Positions 43,905 to 52,966 are shown, counted from the first letter of the stretch. The stretch is 64,000 bases of DNA from Ruminococcus sp. AM22-13 (GCF_003471165.1 NZ_QRIL01000002.1:186001-250000), one strand, 5' to 3'. The notes: generated by a model not told the origin, from the letters alone. Numbers and translations: made by a program.

Positions 43905-44597
43905 ATGAGTATGAAGGACCGCTTTATAAAAAAACGCAGAAGCTATCTGATATTTTTCTTTCTGACAGCATTTGCCGTACTTTCATTTTTTCCAAGGCTG
44001 ACACTGGCTGCTTCCAAGCCAACTGCCAAACAGCTTAAAGTAAGCTGCAGAGGATTCCAATATGACAACGATACCGCAAAGTTATATCTGAAGCTGAATC
44101 TGAAAAATACTTCCAGTTACACAATTACAAAAGTAAGGATGGAATATGAACTCCCAATCATGGAGGATGGAACCATAACCCAGACCTTCAGTGTAACAAT
44201 CAATCCCGGAAAAACAGTAAACAAGACTGTTTATATTGGAAAAATGACTCAGCAGCCATATAAATCACCTAAGGTAAAATGCTTATCGTTCTGGTACCGG
44301 TCAGCTACCCCTAAGCTAAGCCAGCTCAAGGTCAGCTACAAGGGATATGATTATAATCCCAACACCGGAGAGCTGTATATAACTGCCCGTATGCAAAACA
44401 CTTCAAGTTATACCATTACAAAGGTAACAATGTATTTTGAGATACCACTGGATGAAACTGCAACGCCCACCAAAACCTACAATGTAAACATTCCAGCCGG
44501 AAAGACCAAAAATTACAGATTCAAAATCGGAAGGATGGCGGATGCCCCAGATGGAAAAACGAAAGTGCAATGTAAGAAATTCTGGTATAAGAAGTAG
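43905..44597 (+). CDS. Secreted protein with two tandem Ig-like repeats, function unknown
   Basis: This 230-aa protein has a signal peptide/anchor (about residues 14-36, ending TLALAAS-like) and two ~95-residue repeats. Each begins LKVSxxGxxY, contains NTSSYTITKV, a P-G/A-GKT segment, IGKM or IGRM, and ends in a K-x-FWY motif (LSFWYRS; KKFWYKK). Both are predicted to be all-beta. The repeat pair suggests an adhesin-like or binding module. No homologue is recognised by eye. GAGGAGGAG precedes the ATG, and a terminator lies 150 nt downstream. Confidence 0.75.
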   Translation: MSMKDRFIKKRRSYLIFFFLTAFAVLSFFPRLTLAASKPTAKQLKVSCRGFQYDNDTAKLYLKLNLKNTSSYTITKVRMEYELPIMEDGTITQTFSVTINPGKTVNKTVYIGKMTQQPYKSPKVKCLSFWYRSATPKLSQLKVSYKGYDYNPNTGELYITARMQNTSSYTITKVTMYFEIPLDETATPTKTYNVNIPAGKTKNYRFKIGRMADAPDGKTKVQCKKFWYKK

Positions 44598-44751
44598 CAT
44601 CCCACTGCTGCAGTAAGATACGGTCACTTTATTTATGCACAAAATAAGTATTCCGCTCACTTGCTTCTCGCCAAAGTCATCTATATGATAAGCCCACATG
44701 CACATTCTCCTGACAGATCCGCACCATTTTAAATGGGCTGAAAAACAAATC

Positions 44752-44806
44752 AAGCATCAGCATATCCGGAGATCTTTCTCCTGGATATATCTGATGCTTT
44801 TTTTCT
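44752..44806 (+). terminator. Terminator after the two-repeat protein
   Basis: AGCATCAGCATATCCGGAG and CTCCTGGATATATCTGATGC form a long stem followed by TTTTTTTC. Confidence 0.8.
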
Positions 44807-44838
44807 TTTCGGAATTTCGGGCTTACTTCCATTTCTAT

Positions 44839-44860
44839 GTACTTCATAGGGTCAGACCTC
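44839..44860. repeat. REP-like motif (family 4)
   Basis: GTACTTCATAGGGTCAGACC, one of about eight copies between 43.6 and 59.3 kb. Confidence 0.55.
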
Positions 44861-44883
44861 GACATTCTCAACCTGTAGTTAAC

Positions 44884-45510
44884 TCACAGCAAATCTTTGT
44901 CGATAATCTGATAATTTGCCCTATGGATGTACAATGCTTTTCCATCGACCATCAGCTTGGTCATTTTCGGTAAGTCATCTGGAATCTCCCAATACACATT
45001 GTCGCCGGAAAACGCCGCAATCGGCTGTCCCATCTGGGACTTAATCACAACAATCCGCGATTTCCCAAAATCATTCTTGTACTTATTCAGCACCCTTGCA
45101 ATGGCTACGTTTCCGGTAATTCTGCTTCCGCTGCTATTAATTTCATCCAAAGAAAAATCTACTTCCGGTTCCAGGCCTTTCTGTACAAAAACGCAGGTAT
45201 CTCCGCAACTTTCGATTTCTTTTCCATCAATTGTGATTGTAATGACGGAGGACAAGTCATACCCCGTTACTGTCCTTCCGTCGCTGTCATAGCTGGTAGT
45301 CTCTATTTTATTCCCGGTAATACTGATTTTCTTTCCGGACGTCTTCAACGTCTGGTTTCCATAGTTGTCATAGGTATACACCGTATAGTTGTTTCCGATC
45401 AGTGATCCATGAATATCATTCACAATGGATCCCAGCTTCCCGCATCCTGTCAGTAATACCAGTAAAAATACTGGCAGCAGGACCAGCATCCTTCTCTTCT
45501 GTTTTCTCAA
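44884..45510 (-). CDS. DUF5052-type lipoprotein
   Basis: This 208-aa protein has a lipobox LLTGC (Cys23). A mainly beta C-terminal domain includes NNYTVYTYDNYGNQTLKT and KSQMGQPIAAFSGDNVYWE, which resembles the DUF5052 family of Firmicutes. Its function is unknown. It overlaps the stop of the upstream membrane-protein gene (45507-45510), so the two form a translationally coupled pair. Confidence 0.75.
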   Translation of the reverse strand: MRKQKRRMLVLLPVFLLVLLTGCGKLGSIVNDIHGSLIGNNYTVYTYDNYGNQTLKTSGKKISITGNKIETTSYDSDGRTVTGYDLSSVITITIDGKEIESCGDTCVFVQKGLEPEVDFSLDEINSSGSRITGNVAIARVLNKYKNDFGKSRIVVIKSQMGQPIAAFSGDNVYWEIPDDLPKMTKLMVDGKALYIHRANYQIIDKDLL

Positions 45511-45998
45511 ACTTTTTCCTCCGTTTCCGTTTTGGCGTAATTATATTCTACCATGGCCATCAACAGAGGTACAACCATCAAGAAGGAAAGAGCCGCACTT
45601 TTTAACAAAATGACTGAAAACAGCAGTCCCACAATAGCCATAACCAGTTTCAGCATCGCATCGGTTCGCAGTTTTTCTTTCCTGATCAATATACAGGATA
45701 TGACGATATGTACCAGGAGAACAACGCAGGCAAACACAATTGCGAACATCAGCAGGAAAAAGATGACACCGCCAAAACTGCTTCCAAGCAGCGTAAAAAA
45801 TGCTCCCGGCACCATGGCATAACCGCTGATATAATCATCCAAATTTTTTGCCCTTGCTGACAGATCTATTCCAAGCATGCCGATTTTAGAAAAATCATGG
45901 CATAGGAGAGCGGTTTTTACACCTATCACAACTAGAAAAAGCAGGTATATTCCTATAACCGCTGTAGATATTTTAGCCAGTTTTTTGCTCTTCTTCAT
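45507..45998 (-). CDS. Four-helix membrane protein, function unknown
   Basis: This 163-aa protein has about four transmembrane helices (TAVIGIYLLFLVVIGVKTA, FFLLMFAIVFACVVLLV and two near the C-terminus). The ATG at 45998 has GAGGAG upstream; a longer frame to 46088 lacks one. Its last codons overlap the DUF5052 lipoprotein start, so the two are likely partners. No family is recognised. Confidence 0.7.
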   Translation of the reverse strand: MKKSKKLAKISTAVIGIYLLFLVVIGVKTALLCHDFSKIGMLGIDLSARAKNLDDYISGYAMVPGAFFTLLGSSFGGVIFFLLMFAIVFACVVLLVHIVISCILIRKEKLRTDAMLKLVMAIVGLLFSVILLKSAALSFLMVVPLLMAMVEYNYAKTETEEKV

Positions 45999-46094
45999 AA
46001 ATTTTCTCCTCGCGGTAATTTCTGATTGTATTGTATCATAATTCTGAATAATATGGAAAAAGAACACCGGGAAGATGTTCTTTTTCATTTTGAG

Positions 46095-46196
46095 GTTTTA
46101 GGCCCCTACAAATATACACGGTTCTCAAACGAGTGACTTCTTCTGCATTTTCTATTCGCGGTTTTAGGCCCCTACAAATATACACGGTTCTCAAAC
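46095..46196. CRISPR. Orphan CRISPR remnant: two 36-nt repeats, one 30-nt spacer
   Basis: Two identical 36-nt repeats (46095-46130 and 46161-46196), beginning GTTTTAGGCCCC and ending ACGGTTCTCAAAC, enclose a 30-nt unique spacer (46131-46160). The repeat length, spacer length and GTTTTAG...CAAAC ends are those of type II arrays. No cas gene, tracrRNA-like anti-repeat or further repeat is visible. It lies between the membrane-protein gene and a response-regulator gene. Confidence 0.7.
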
Positions 46197-46216
46197 CGGC
46201 TTCAAGTGTCAATCCA

Positions 46217-46240
46217 GTACTTCGCAGAGTCAGACCCTGG
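46217..46240. repeat. REP-like motif (family 4) beside the CRISPR remnant
   Basis: GTACTTCGCAGAGTCAGACC begins 20 nt after the second CRISPR repeat. Confidence 0.5.
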
Positions 46241-46342
46241 CATTTCAGGGCATTCTCAATCCGTATGATTCACTTGAGTTGCACTTTATTATGGAAGTTC
46301 ACAAAAGTAAAAAATCAGTATATTCTTACAGCGATTTTTTAT

Positions 46343-47098
46343 TTATATACCCTTATTTCTTTTCCTCCACAAAGAAGGAGACATTCCATATTTTCTTATA
46401 AATACATTACAAAAATATCCTGCATCTCTGTATCCAGTCATCCGTGCAATATCTGAAATAGACAGGCGTGCATCTGCCAGAAATTTTTCTGCCTGACGCA
46501 TCCGAACATCAGTTATATATTCCACAAAGTTCATATTCATTTCTCTTCGAAATAAACTCGAGAGATAATTAGGGCTTAAATAAACATATTCAGCTACTTC
46601 TTCCAACGTCAGTTTTTCGGAAAAATGTTCATCTATATATTTTTTTGCGGATTGAATAATTCCGGAAACTTCCTTTTCCTCGTTCTTTTTATTATCATTT
46701 ATTTTTTCTATCTCTTTGTTTTCTATTTTTTCCTCTTCATATGCAATACGGTACAATGCTTTATTTAGTTCATCCTCATCAATGGGTTTTTCCAGAAAAT
46801 CTTTTACCCCCAGGCGCATGGCTTCTCTGGCATATGAAAAATTTGCATATGCACTGATAATTAAAAACCGAATGTTCAACCCTGTTGCCTGTATCTTTGT
46901 AATAATCTTCAGTCCATCCATTCCCGGCATCATAATATCTGTAATAACAAGATCTGGTTTTTTCTTCAGAATTAACTGATATAATTCTACCCCGTCCAGA
47001 GCGCATCCACAGTATCTTAATCCCAATCCTTCCCAGTCGATTAGCTTTCGAAGCATTTTCAAAGCTATCAATTCATCATCAGCAAGCACTACCTTCAT
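46343..47098 (-). CDS. YesN-type response regulator (receiver plus AraC DNA-binding domain)
   Basis: This 251-aa regulator has a receiver domain (residues 1-120) with the phospho-aspartate in LVITDIMMPGMDG. A C-terminal AraC helix-turn-helix pair follows (VAEYVYLSPNYLSSLFRRE, ISDIARMTGYRDAGYFCNVF). Its ATG overlaps the histidine-kinase stop by 4 bp. It likely activates neighbouring genes such as the secreted esterase when the kinase is stimulated. Confidence 0.92.
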   Translation of the reverse strand: MKVVLADDELIALKMLRKLIDWEGLGLRYCGCALDGVELYQLILKKKPDLVITDIMMPGMDGLKIITKIQATGLNIRFLIISAYANFSYAREAMRLGVKDFLEKPIDEDELNKALYRIAYEEEKIENKEIEKINDNKKNEEKEVSGIIQSAKKYIDEHFSEKLTLEEVAEYVYLSPNYLSSLFRREMNMNFVEYITDVRMRQAEKFLADARLSISDIARMTGYRDAGYFCNVFIRKYGMSPSLWRKRNKGI

Positions 47099-48552
47099 TC
47101 TGATTCCACTTCCTTCTTACACATTTTATCAAACTGGTCTTTTAAAGGTATGATAAATGTAACAATTGTATATTCCATCGGTACACTTTCTATAGCAAAA
47201 TCTGCCTTTCCATTACAAAACATCTGTAATCTTTCAAATGTATTTTTTATTCCAATCCCTTCTTCTCCACATTTTTTGTGTTGTCTCATTTTCTGATTTA
47301 TATTATTTATCGTTTCCTCTGAAATTCCTTCACCGTCATCTGAAACACTTAAAAATAAATATTCATTTTCTACTCTGGCAGATACTAATATATGAACCCT
47401 TTTCAAAATCGCTGACATTCCATGCACAATTGAATTTTCACATAAAGGTTGCAAAATCATAGCCGGAACTTCCAGTTTTCCACATTCATCCTGCATAGAT
47501 ATTTCCCATTCAACTTTTTCTCCAAACCGTTCTTTTTGAATTTCCAGGTATAACTGAACATTTTTTATCTCATTTTCTAATTTTACAATCTTATCCAGAC
47601 TATCCAGCGAATATCGAAAATAACTGGCTGTTTTAATTGTAAACTTTCTTGTTCTGTATGCTTCTTCCTCCACTGCAAGTCCGGCAATAATGTTCAAAAT
47701 ATTAAACATAAAATGTGGATTTACTCTCGATTGCAAAAGGCTTAACCTTGTACGTTCCAGTTTTATTTCTATCTCTCCCTGCTCTTTTAGCTGACGCATC
47801 TGCTTTTGATTTTTATCTACCATTTCACAAAATGCATTATTAAGAATTCCCAGTTCATCCGCAGGATAATTGATATATTGCATTTTTATCTGTTTATTTC
47901 CTGCAATGATTTCTTTTACCTGAGATGTCAGTGTAATTACCGGATGCATCACATAATTGGCTAAATTTTTTCCCTGAAGTATAAACAAACCTGCAAGAAT
48001 TAAATCCACCAGAAAGATTCCCAGGCTTGCATTTAAACGAACTGTAAATTGTTTTTCTTTATGTTTTTTAATATATTTTTCCATTTCATCGGAAAATCCA
48101 TTATAGAGTTCCATTAAAATATTTATTTTATCTTGTGCCTTATAAATGCATTCAGCCGTCAGTTCTTTGTTTGTATTCTCTTTTCCTTTCCGTATTTCTT
48201 CACATAAATTCCATGTTAAAACATATAAATCTCTACTTCTTGGTTTTTTAATTTCCCTGTCAATACTCTCCGCCTGTAAAACCAAATGTTCAGAAATTGT
48301 CTCTCCATTTTTCCAGAATTCCTCCGTAGGAGTCTGCTCCAATACATACAAAACCCCATCCAGTTCATTCAACTGTTTCCAATAAGTAGAAAAATCTTCC
48401 TGTGTATTCAGTGTTTTATCCGCATAAAATGCAAAAAACTGAAGTAATCCCTGCCCTACTATAAAAGTTAAAATTAATCCCAATGCAAAACTCACATAAG
48501 AATTCCAAAATCGTTTACGAATCGAATAATACTTTTGTCTCTTTTTTTTCAT
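47095..48552 (-). CDS. YesM/LytS-type sensor histidine kinase
   Basis: This 485-aa membrane kinase has two transmembrane helices (FVSFALGLILTFIVGQGLL region near 15-40; SLGIFLVDLILAGLFIL near 180), an extracellular sensor between them and a HAMP-like linker. The His_kinase domain has SRVNPHFMFNILNIIAGL (phospho-acceptor His). The HATPase part has MILQPLCENSIVHGM and SVSDDGEGI. It probably receives its signal from the membrane-anchored sugar-binding protein encoded 7 nt upstream. The ATG at 48552 has GAGGG; a longer frame does not. Confidence 0.9.
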   Translation of the reverse strand: MKKKRQKYYSIRKRFWNSYVSFALGLILTFIVGQGLLQFFAFYADKTLNTQEDFSTYWKQLNELDGVLYVLEQTPTEEFWKNGETISEHLVLQAESIDREIKKPRSRDLYVLTWNLCEEIRKGKENTNKELTAECIYKAQDKINILMELYNGFSDEMEKYIKKHKEKQFTVRLNASLGIFLVDLILAGLFILQGKNLANYVMHPVITLTSQVKEIIAGNKQIKMQYINYPADELGILNNAFCEMVDKNQKQMRQLKEQGEIEIKLERTRLSLLQSRVNPHFMFNILNIIAGLAVEEEAYRTRKFTIKTASYFRYSLDSLDKIVKLENEIKNVQLYLEIQKERFGEKVEWEISMQDECGKLEVPAMILQPLCENSIVHGMSAILKRVHILVSARVENEYLFLSVSDDGEGISEETINNINQKMRQHKKCGEEGIGIKNTFERLQMFCNGKADFAIESVPMEYTIVTFIIPLKDQFDKMCKKEVESE

Positions 48553-48559
48553 ATTACCC

Positions 48560-49519
48560 TCAATCCACTGTAATAATATTACATTCAAACATATCCTGTC
48601 TATCTTTTACACTATCTGGATTCTGATATAATTCTCTTAAAATTTTTATACAGCCTTTCGCACACTCATCTACATTTTGAACCAACACTGCGTCGATTCC
48701 ACCTTCTTCTATTTCTTTTTCTACCTGTGTAGTCATGTCAAAACAGATAATATAAATTTCTTCTTTTTTTTCCATATCTTTAACAGCTCTTGCAGCTGCA
48801 ATCCCTGACGCAGAATCCAAGCAAAAGAGCACATTTATTTCAGGATGTGTTTGTATCATATCTTTGATAGACTCAACTGCTTTTTCACTATTTAGAGAAC
48901 ACTGAAGCTCTGTATCTATTTTCATGTTTTCTCCGAAATCACTATATAACATTTCTATCCTTTTCCCAAAACCTTCTCTTCTTTCTTCTCTGCTTTTATT
49001 AAGATTCTCCTGGTTAACTGATGAAGACAAGATTCCTATTGCACAGTCTTCAAAGCGTTTTTCCAGCAAATCTGCTCCCTGCTGACCTGCTTTTTGATTA
49101 TCTGTCCCTACATAGGCACAACGTCCACTTTCTTTCATATCCCCATCCACCAGAATCAATTTAATTTGATTTTCTTCCAATTTTTGAAAATCAGTTTCTC
49201 TTTCTATCGCTGACCCGCTTAAAATCAATACATCTGCATCTAATTCTATCGCAATGTCTGCTTTTGTTTCAAAGGAGCTATATGATTCTTCTCCAAGTTC
49301 ATAAACACTAAGCCATATATCATCGTCTCCATCCAACTCTGTCTCCATTTTCTGGGCAGCCTGAGCAATCATACTATTTACCCCTTTTACATTTGAATAA
49401 AAAATAAGGCATCGTAGAGGTTTAGAATTCTTTGCAGAAACAGGAATTAAAATTAACATTCCCATTATAATTATAATGATTGCCAAAAACACTTTCCATA
49501 TAGTTTTTACCCTTTTCAT
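48560..49519 (-). CDS. Membrane-anchored sugar-type periplasmic binding protein
   Basis: This 319-aa protein has an N-terminal helix (VFLAIIIIIMGMLILIPVSA) that may act as an uncleaved anchor. A type I sugar-binding fold (PF13407-like) follows: VNSMIAQAAQKM, ADVLILSGSA, YVGTDNQKAGQQGADLL. No ABC permease or ATPase is next to it. Instead it is followed by a kinase and an AraC-type regulator, the layout of three-component sensors such as XylFII-LytS. Its role is therefore probably sugar sensing rather than uptake. The ligand is unknown. Confidence 0.82.
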   Translation of the reverse strand: MKRVKTIWKVFLAIIIIIMGMLILIPVSAKNSKPLRCLIFYSNVKGVNSMIAQAAQKMETELDGDDDIWLSVYELGEESYSSFETKADIAIELDADVLILSGSAIERETDFQKLEENQIKLILVDGDMKESGRCAYVGTDNQKAGQQGADLLEKRFEDCAIGILSSSVNQENLNKSREERREGFGKRIEMLYSDFGENMKIDTELQCSLNSEKAVESIKDMIQTHPEINVLFCLDSASGIAAARAVKDMEKKEEIYIICFDMTTQVEKEIEEGGIDAVLVQNVDECAKGCIKILRELYQNPDSVKDRQDMFECNIITVD

Positions 49520-49603
49520 TATCTGCCTCCATTTTTTTGTATATAAAAAAGTTGCGTTCCCCAAAATTACTTTTTGAGAAAACGCAGACTTTTTACTTAT
49601 TTT

Positions 49604-50965
49604 TTATTTACTCTGATCAAACAACCATTCCAAAATTGCCGTATTATTATATGCATGAAGATAATTCAAATGACAATCTGGTTCTATTGTATTTACCTGA
49701 TAATGAGTATACAGAAGATTTGTTCCCATTTGCTCTGCAAGTTCAATCTGTTCCTCTGCAAGCTGCTCTGCTTCATATCCTGTCAGGTATCCATTCCATG
49801 CCTCATCTCCCACATTTGCCGCAGCCTCTCTTCCAATAGAAGACGCCGTATCAACAAAAGCTTCACTTGCGTCAAGTCTTCTTGGAATCTCATCTGCCGC
49901 TGTAATAAGCCAGGTAGGAATATCTTTTATTGCTTCATGTTCTTCTTGTGTATATTCAAACATTGCGGCAGAGGCAAGCAATGTTCCTGCAATCTGATCT
50001 GGCATAGCAATATCTGTTGCTACCGCACTTTTCGTTCCGGCTGATGTTCCCATTGTATATATCCGTTTCTGATCTACATTATATTCTCCCATCACCTGCT
50101 GAATCAGTTGCACTGCTGCTGTCATAAAAGGTTCCTCGCCGCCATGTTTAATTGGATTTTGCGGTACCAGAACAAAACATGGATGTTCCGACTGCCATTC
50201 ATCTGTGGCAAAGTTCTGTGCAGAACGGCTGTCTAAAATTGGCATAATATTATTATCTCCGCCTTCTCCACCACCATGATAATAAATAACCATAGGAAGG
50301 GAAGCCAAATCTGCTCCACCGTTCTCATAACCTTCCGGAACAAACAGGCGATACATAATAGAATAATCTTCTCCATCTACCTGCATTGTATATTGGCCAG
50401 CCTGAAACTCATCAGCTATCAGATTATACTGTTCTGAAGATTCCATTCCAAAACCAGCAATAGTTACATTACCTTCTTCATCCAGTTTTCCCTCTTCATT
50501 TACCTTAATGTCAGATAACTGACTGATATATAAAGTCGGTGGTGTATAATAATCCATTCCACCGTAATTCGTATGTGTTTTATACATGGCAGTTTCTGTA
50601 TTAATTGGTTCTTCTATAAGAACAAAAACATATTTTCCTGATGTTCCGCAGTCTCCCCATTCTCCTGTATTATTTACATAGGTTCCAACTACATTATATC
50701 CTTTTACAAGATATGAAGTATAATCCACTGCCGAAGCATCTACTTCACCGGAATATTCAATTCGAACTGCTTTAATGTAGTTTCCCTGATTTGTTCTGGT
50801 TTCTGAAAAATTCAATGCACCGACTGCTTCAATTGTAATATTTTCTGTTTCCTGCGTCTCTGTCTGCGTTCCATTATCCGCTGCCATAATTCCCACTGCC
50901 GGACTACATGCAGCCATTGCAAGCACCGATACCCCAAGAAGTACTTTATACAATTTGTTTTTCAT
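49604..50965 (-). CDS. Secreted alpha/beta-hydrolase esterase
   Basis: This 453-aa exported protein has an N-terminal beta domain (residues ~45-180, KAVRIEYSGEVDASAV), then an alpha/beta-hydrolase domain. The oxyanion region is MVIYYHGGGEGGDNN, the nucleophile elbow MGTSAGTKSA places the serine at 308, and a C-terminal histidine sits in CHLNYLHAYNN. The signal peptide has a cysteine at 20 (LAMAAC), which may be a lipobox. The layout matches carbohydrate-esterase-like enzymes in gut Firmicutes. It lies directly upstream (in the minus sense) of the sensor genes and may be their target. Confidence 0.82.
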   Translation of the reverse strand: MKNKLYKVLLGVSVLAMAACSPAVGIMAADNGTQTETQETENITIEAVGALNFSETRTNQGNYIKAVRIEYSGEVDASAVDYTSYLVKGYNVVGTYVNNTGEWGDCGTSGKYVFVLIEEPINTETAMYKTHTNYGGMDYYTPPTLYISQLSDIKVNEEGKLDEEGNVTIAGFGMESSEQYNLIADEFQAGQYTMQVDGEDYSIMYRLFVPEGYENGGADLASLPMVIYYHGGGEGGDNNIMPILDSRSAQNFATDEWQSEHPCFVLVPQNPIKHGGEEPFMTAAVQLIQQVMGEYNVDQKRIYTMGTSAGTKSAVATDIAMPDQIAGTLLASAAMFEYTQEEHEAIKDIPTWLITAADEIPRRLDASEAFVDTASSIGREAAANVGDEAWNGYLTGYEAEQLAEEQIELAEQMGTNLLYTHYQVNTIEPDCHLNYLHAYNNTAILEWLFDQSK

Positions 50966-51189
50966 TTCTCTTCTCCTTTTCATCATACTTTTTCAATTGA
51001 AATCTGCCGGCATTTTTCATTTCAGATTGTTTTACGCTGTCATTTTCTTGACTGATTAAAAGTATACTTGATGAAAAGTTTTTTAACAAGGCTTTCAAAC
51101 AAGGAGAGGAAGATATTATAAAAAATAAGAAAATATTACAGATCTGCGAAAACTTTTCAGCTCTCTTTCTGCGTTTCCTGGTTATCCTT

Positions 51190-51338
51190 ATCTGTGACAT
51201 GCTCCCACCACTTAAATCTTACGATTTTGAAGTGGGGGCTTCCTGCTCGATTGCCCTTTAGGGCAAAGCTAAAACAGGCTATCCCCGCGTGTCCCGCGGT
51301 TTTATTTTTTATCCGGATACGGATCTTTTTCTGTGCCG
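51190..51338 (-). mobile_element. Right end of an IS200/IS605-type element
   Basis: Downstream of the TnpB remnant lies the conserved hairpin-rich end: ACATGCTCCCACCACTTAAA with GAAGTGGGGGCTTCC, then GCCCTTTAGGGC and CGCGTGTCCCGCGG. In complete elements this region encodes the TnpB guide RNA scaffold and ends at the transposon boundary. It looks intact although the gene is truncated. Confidence 0.6.
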
Positions 51339-51545
51339 TCAGGCACATTCTTTATAAAGTCTTTTTCCTTCTTCCCGGATATTGACTGCCGCATTCACAT
51401 CCCGGTCCATCCGGTTTCCACACTCACAGACATACTCTCTATCCGACAATGCCAGTTCCTTTTTCTTATGTCCGCATACACTGCAGATCTTGCTGGATGC
51501 AAAATAACGGTCTACTTTTATAAGATGCTTTCCACGCTCTTCCAA
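51339..51545 (-). pseudogene. C-terminal remnant of a TnpB (IS200/IS605 OrfB) nuclease
   Basis: The frame KHLIKVDRYFASSKICSVCG, then CECGNRMDRDVNAAVNIREEG is the zinc finger and last RuvC motif of TnpB, including the third catalytic aspartate (DRDVNAA). About 300 N-terminal residues are missing. The break lies at 51546, where a REP-like motif begins. The element can no longer make a functional nuclease. Confidence 0.85.
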
Positions 51546-51550
51546 TTTGT

Positions 51551-51600
51551 GTACTTCGCATGGTCAGACCCTGGAAGTGCGGAAGTGGACCCCGGAAGTG
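51551..51600. repeat. REP-like motif (family 4), extended copy
   Basis: GTACTTCGCATGGTCAGACC, then CTGGAAGTGCGGAAGTGG and ACCCCGGAAGTG. It abuts the truncation point of the TnpB remnant. Confidence 0.55.
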
Positions 51601-51636
51601 TTTGGGAGCAAATCTGATTAGTGACAAACTGAGAAA

Positions 51637-52581
51637 TCAGCAACAGGATGTGCCAAGAATTTCCAGAGTATCAATATCCTTTGAGAGATATTCCAGATAT
51701 AACTGACCAAGACTGCTTAAAGGTATTTGGGCAATAGTCAGGTAACCAATATGAAGCAGTCCGATATCATTTTCCAGAGACTTTGCGATAATATTTCCCA
51801 TACCCTTATGAAATGCATCTGCGTTACTGTTAGGAAGATCCGGACCAATACTGAAACAGTCTGTTTTTCGAACAAGAGCAATCTTTGTGCAGCGGTCACT
51901 GACATGGACATTTTTATTTAAAAGCTTGTAAAACAGCGGTTCTTCTGAGAAATGGGAAGTTTCCAATTCCTGGTCGTAAGTAACGAAAGGATATTTTTCC
52001 AGATCCTTTATAGAAAGGACAGGAAGAGAAGCCAGTGGATGACCAAAACGGAGAAACACATAATTTTTGACACTTTTGATTTCATGAAATTCAATATCAT
52101 AAGAAGAAAACAAAGTCTGCATGCTGCGCATATGAGGTTCGTGTATTGCTACAACTCCCAGTTCACTTTTTCTTCCTGCTACGTCGTGGATAACTGAATT
52201 AGTATCGCATTCGCGGATTGCAATATCATAGGTTGGAGAGTTAATTTCTGCTAAAAAGCTGGTAAAGGCCCGCACTGCAGATGGAAGATGCTGACAGGAT
52301 ACTGAAAAACGCATAGGCAGCGATTTCCTTGCATGGTAGCGTTGCTCAAGATACTGAGACTGTTCTACAATTTCTTTGGCATATTTAATAAAGTCTTCTC
52401 CATCGTAGGTAAGGGAAACGCCACGATTTGTCCGTTTAAAAATAGTAATACCCAGATCAGATTCCAGCTCTTTTACAGCAGCAGAAAGTGTAGACTGAGA
52501 AACAAAGAGATTTTTTGCTGCTTTAGAAAATGAATGACTGTTGGAAATTTCCAGCATATATTTCAGATTTTGCAATGTCAT
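51637..52581 (-). CDS. LysR-family transcriptional regulator
   Basis: This 314-aa regulator has the LysR helix-turn-helix at the N-terminus (FSKAAKNLFVSQSTLSAAVKEL, residues 18-39) and a C-terminal effector-binding domain. It is divergent from the cobalamin-riboswitch operon, and the 385-nt gap between them carries that operon's promoter and riboswitch. By position it could regulate the operon or itself. Its effector is unknown. Confidence 0.9.
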   Translation of the reverse strand: MTLQNLKYMLEISNSHSFSKAAKNLFVSQSTLSAAVKELESDLGITIFKRTNRGVSLTYDGEDFIKYAKEIVEQSQYLEQRYHARKSLPMRFSVSCQHLPSAVRAFTSFLAEINSPTYDIAIRECDTNSVIHDVAGRKSELGVVAIHEPHMRSMQTLFSSYDIEFHEIKSVKNYVFLRFGHPLASLPVLSIKDLEKYPFVTYDQELETSHFSEEPLFYKLLNKNVHVSDRCTKIALVRKTDCFSIGPDLPNSNADAFHKGMGNIIAKSLENDIGLLHIGYLTIAQIPLSSLGQLYLEYLSKDIDTLEILGTSCC

Positions 52582-52671
52582 AGATAAAAACTTCCTTTCT
52601 GTGAATTATGCTATCAGAAAAATTGATTGCTGGCAATAGAAATTATATTAAATTAAAGTAAGAAATGTTTC

Positions 52672-52700
52672 TTGTAATCGATTAATCTGCATGATATAGT
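52672..52700 (+). promoter_or_regulatory. Promoter of the B12-riboswitch operon
   Basis: TTGTAA (52672-52677), 17 bp, TATAGT (52695-52700), about 20 bp before the riboswitch. Confidence 0.65.
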
Positions 52701-52719
52701 AGAACAGACAATTAAAGCA

Positions 52720-52948
52720 GAATATTTTATGGAATCCGGTCAAATGCCGGAGCGGTGCCGCCACTGTAGGATGGAGCATTCATAAAAATACACTGGGATT
52801 TCCGGGAAGTATATGAATGTGAAGAAGTCAAGCCAGGATACTTGGATATTTTGCCGGAACCCCGATTTAACGAGTCATTAAAAAGGGTGAGTTGCAGATA
52901 AGTTTTTTGCGCCCTTTTTTGTGATGAAAAGGGTGCTTTTTTATTTTA
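52720..52948 (+). promoter_or_regulatory. Cobalamin riboswitch with terminator/antiterminator platform
   Basis: The diagnostic cores GCCGGAGCGGTGCCGCCACT (near 52746-52765) and AAGCCAGGATAC (52830-52841) are present. The expression platform has two mutually exclusive hairpins: AAAAAGGGTG (52880-52889) can pair with CGCCCTTTTTT (antiterminator), or GCGCCCTTTT pairs with AAAAGGGTGC followed by TTTTTTATTTT (terminator, 52909-52947). B12 binding is expected to turn the operon off. Confidence 0.93.
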
Positions 52949-52966
52949 CAGATAAGGAGATAAGGA

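Noticed and set aside
44598..44883. A possible small gene between the two-repeat protein and the DUF5052 lipoprotein
   Set aside because: Only a terminator and a REP-like motif are present; open frames here lack start signals.
51157..51348. A 63-codon minus-strand frame through the IS end
   Set aside because: It overlaps the structured right end of the TnpB element and has no ribosome binding site.
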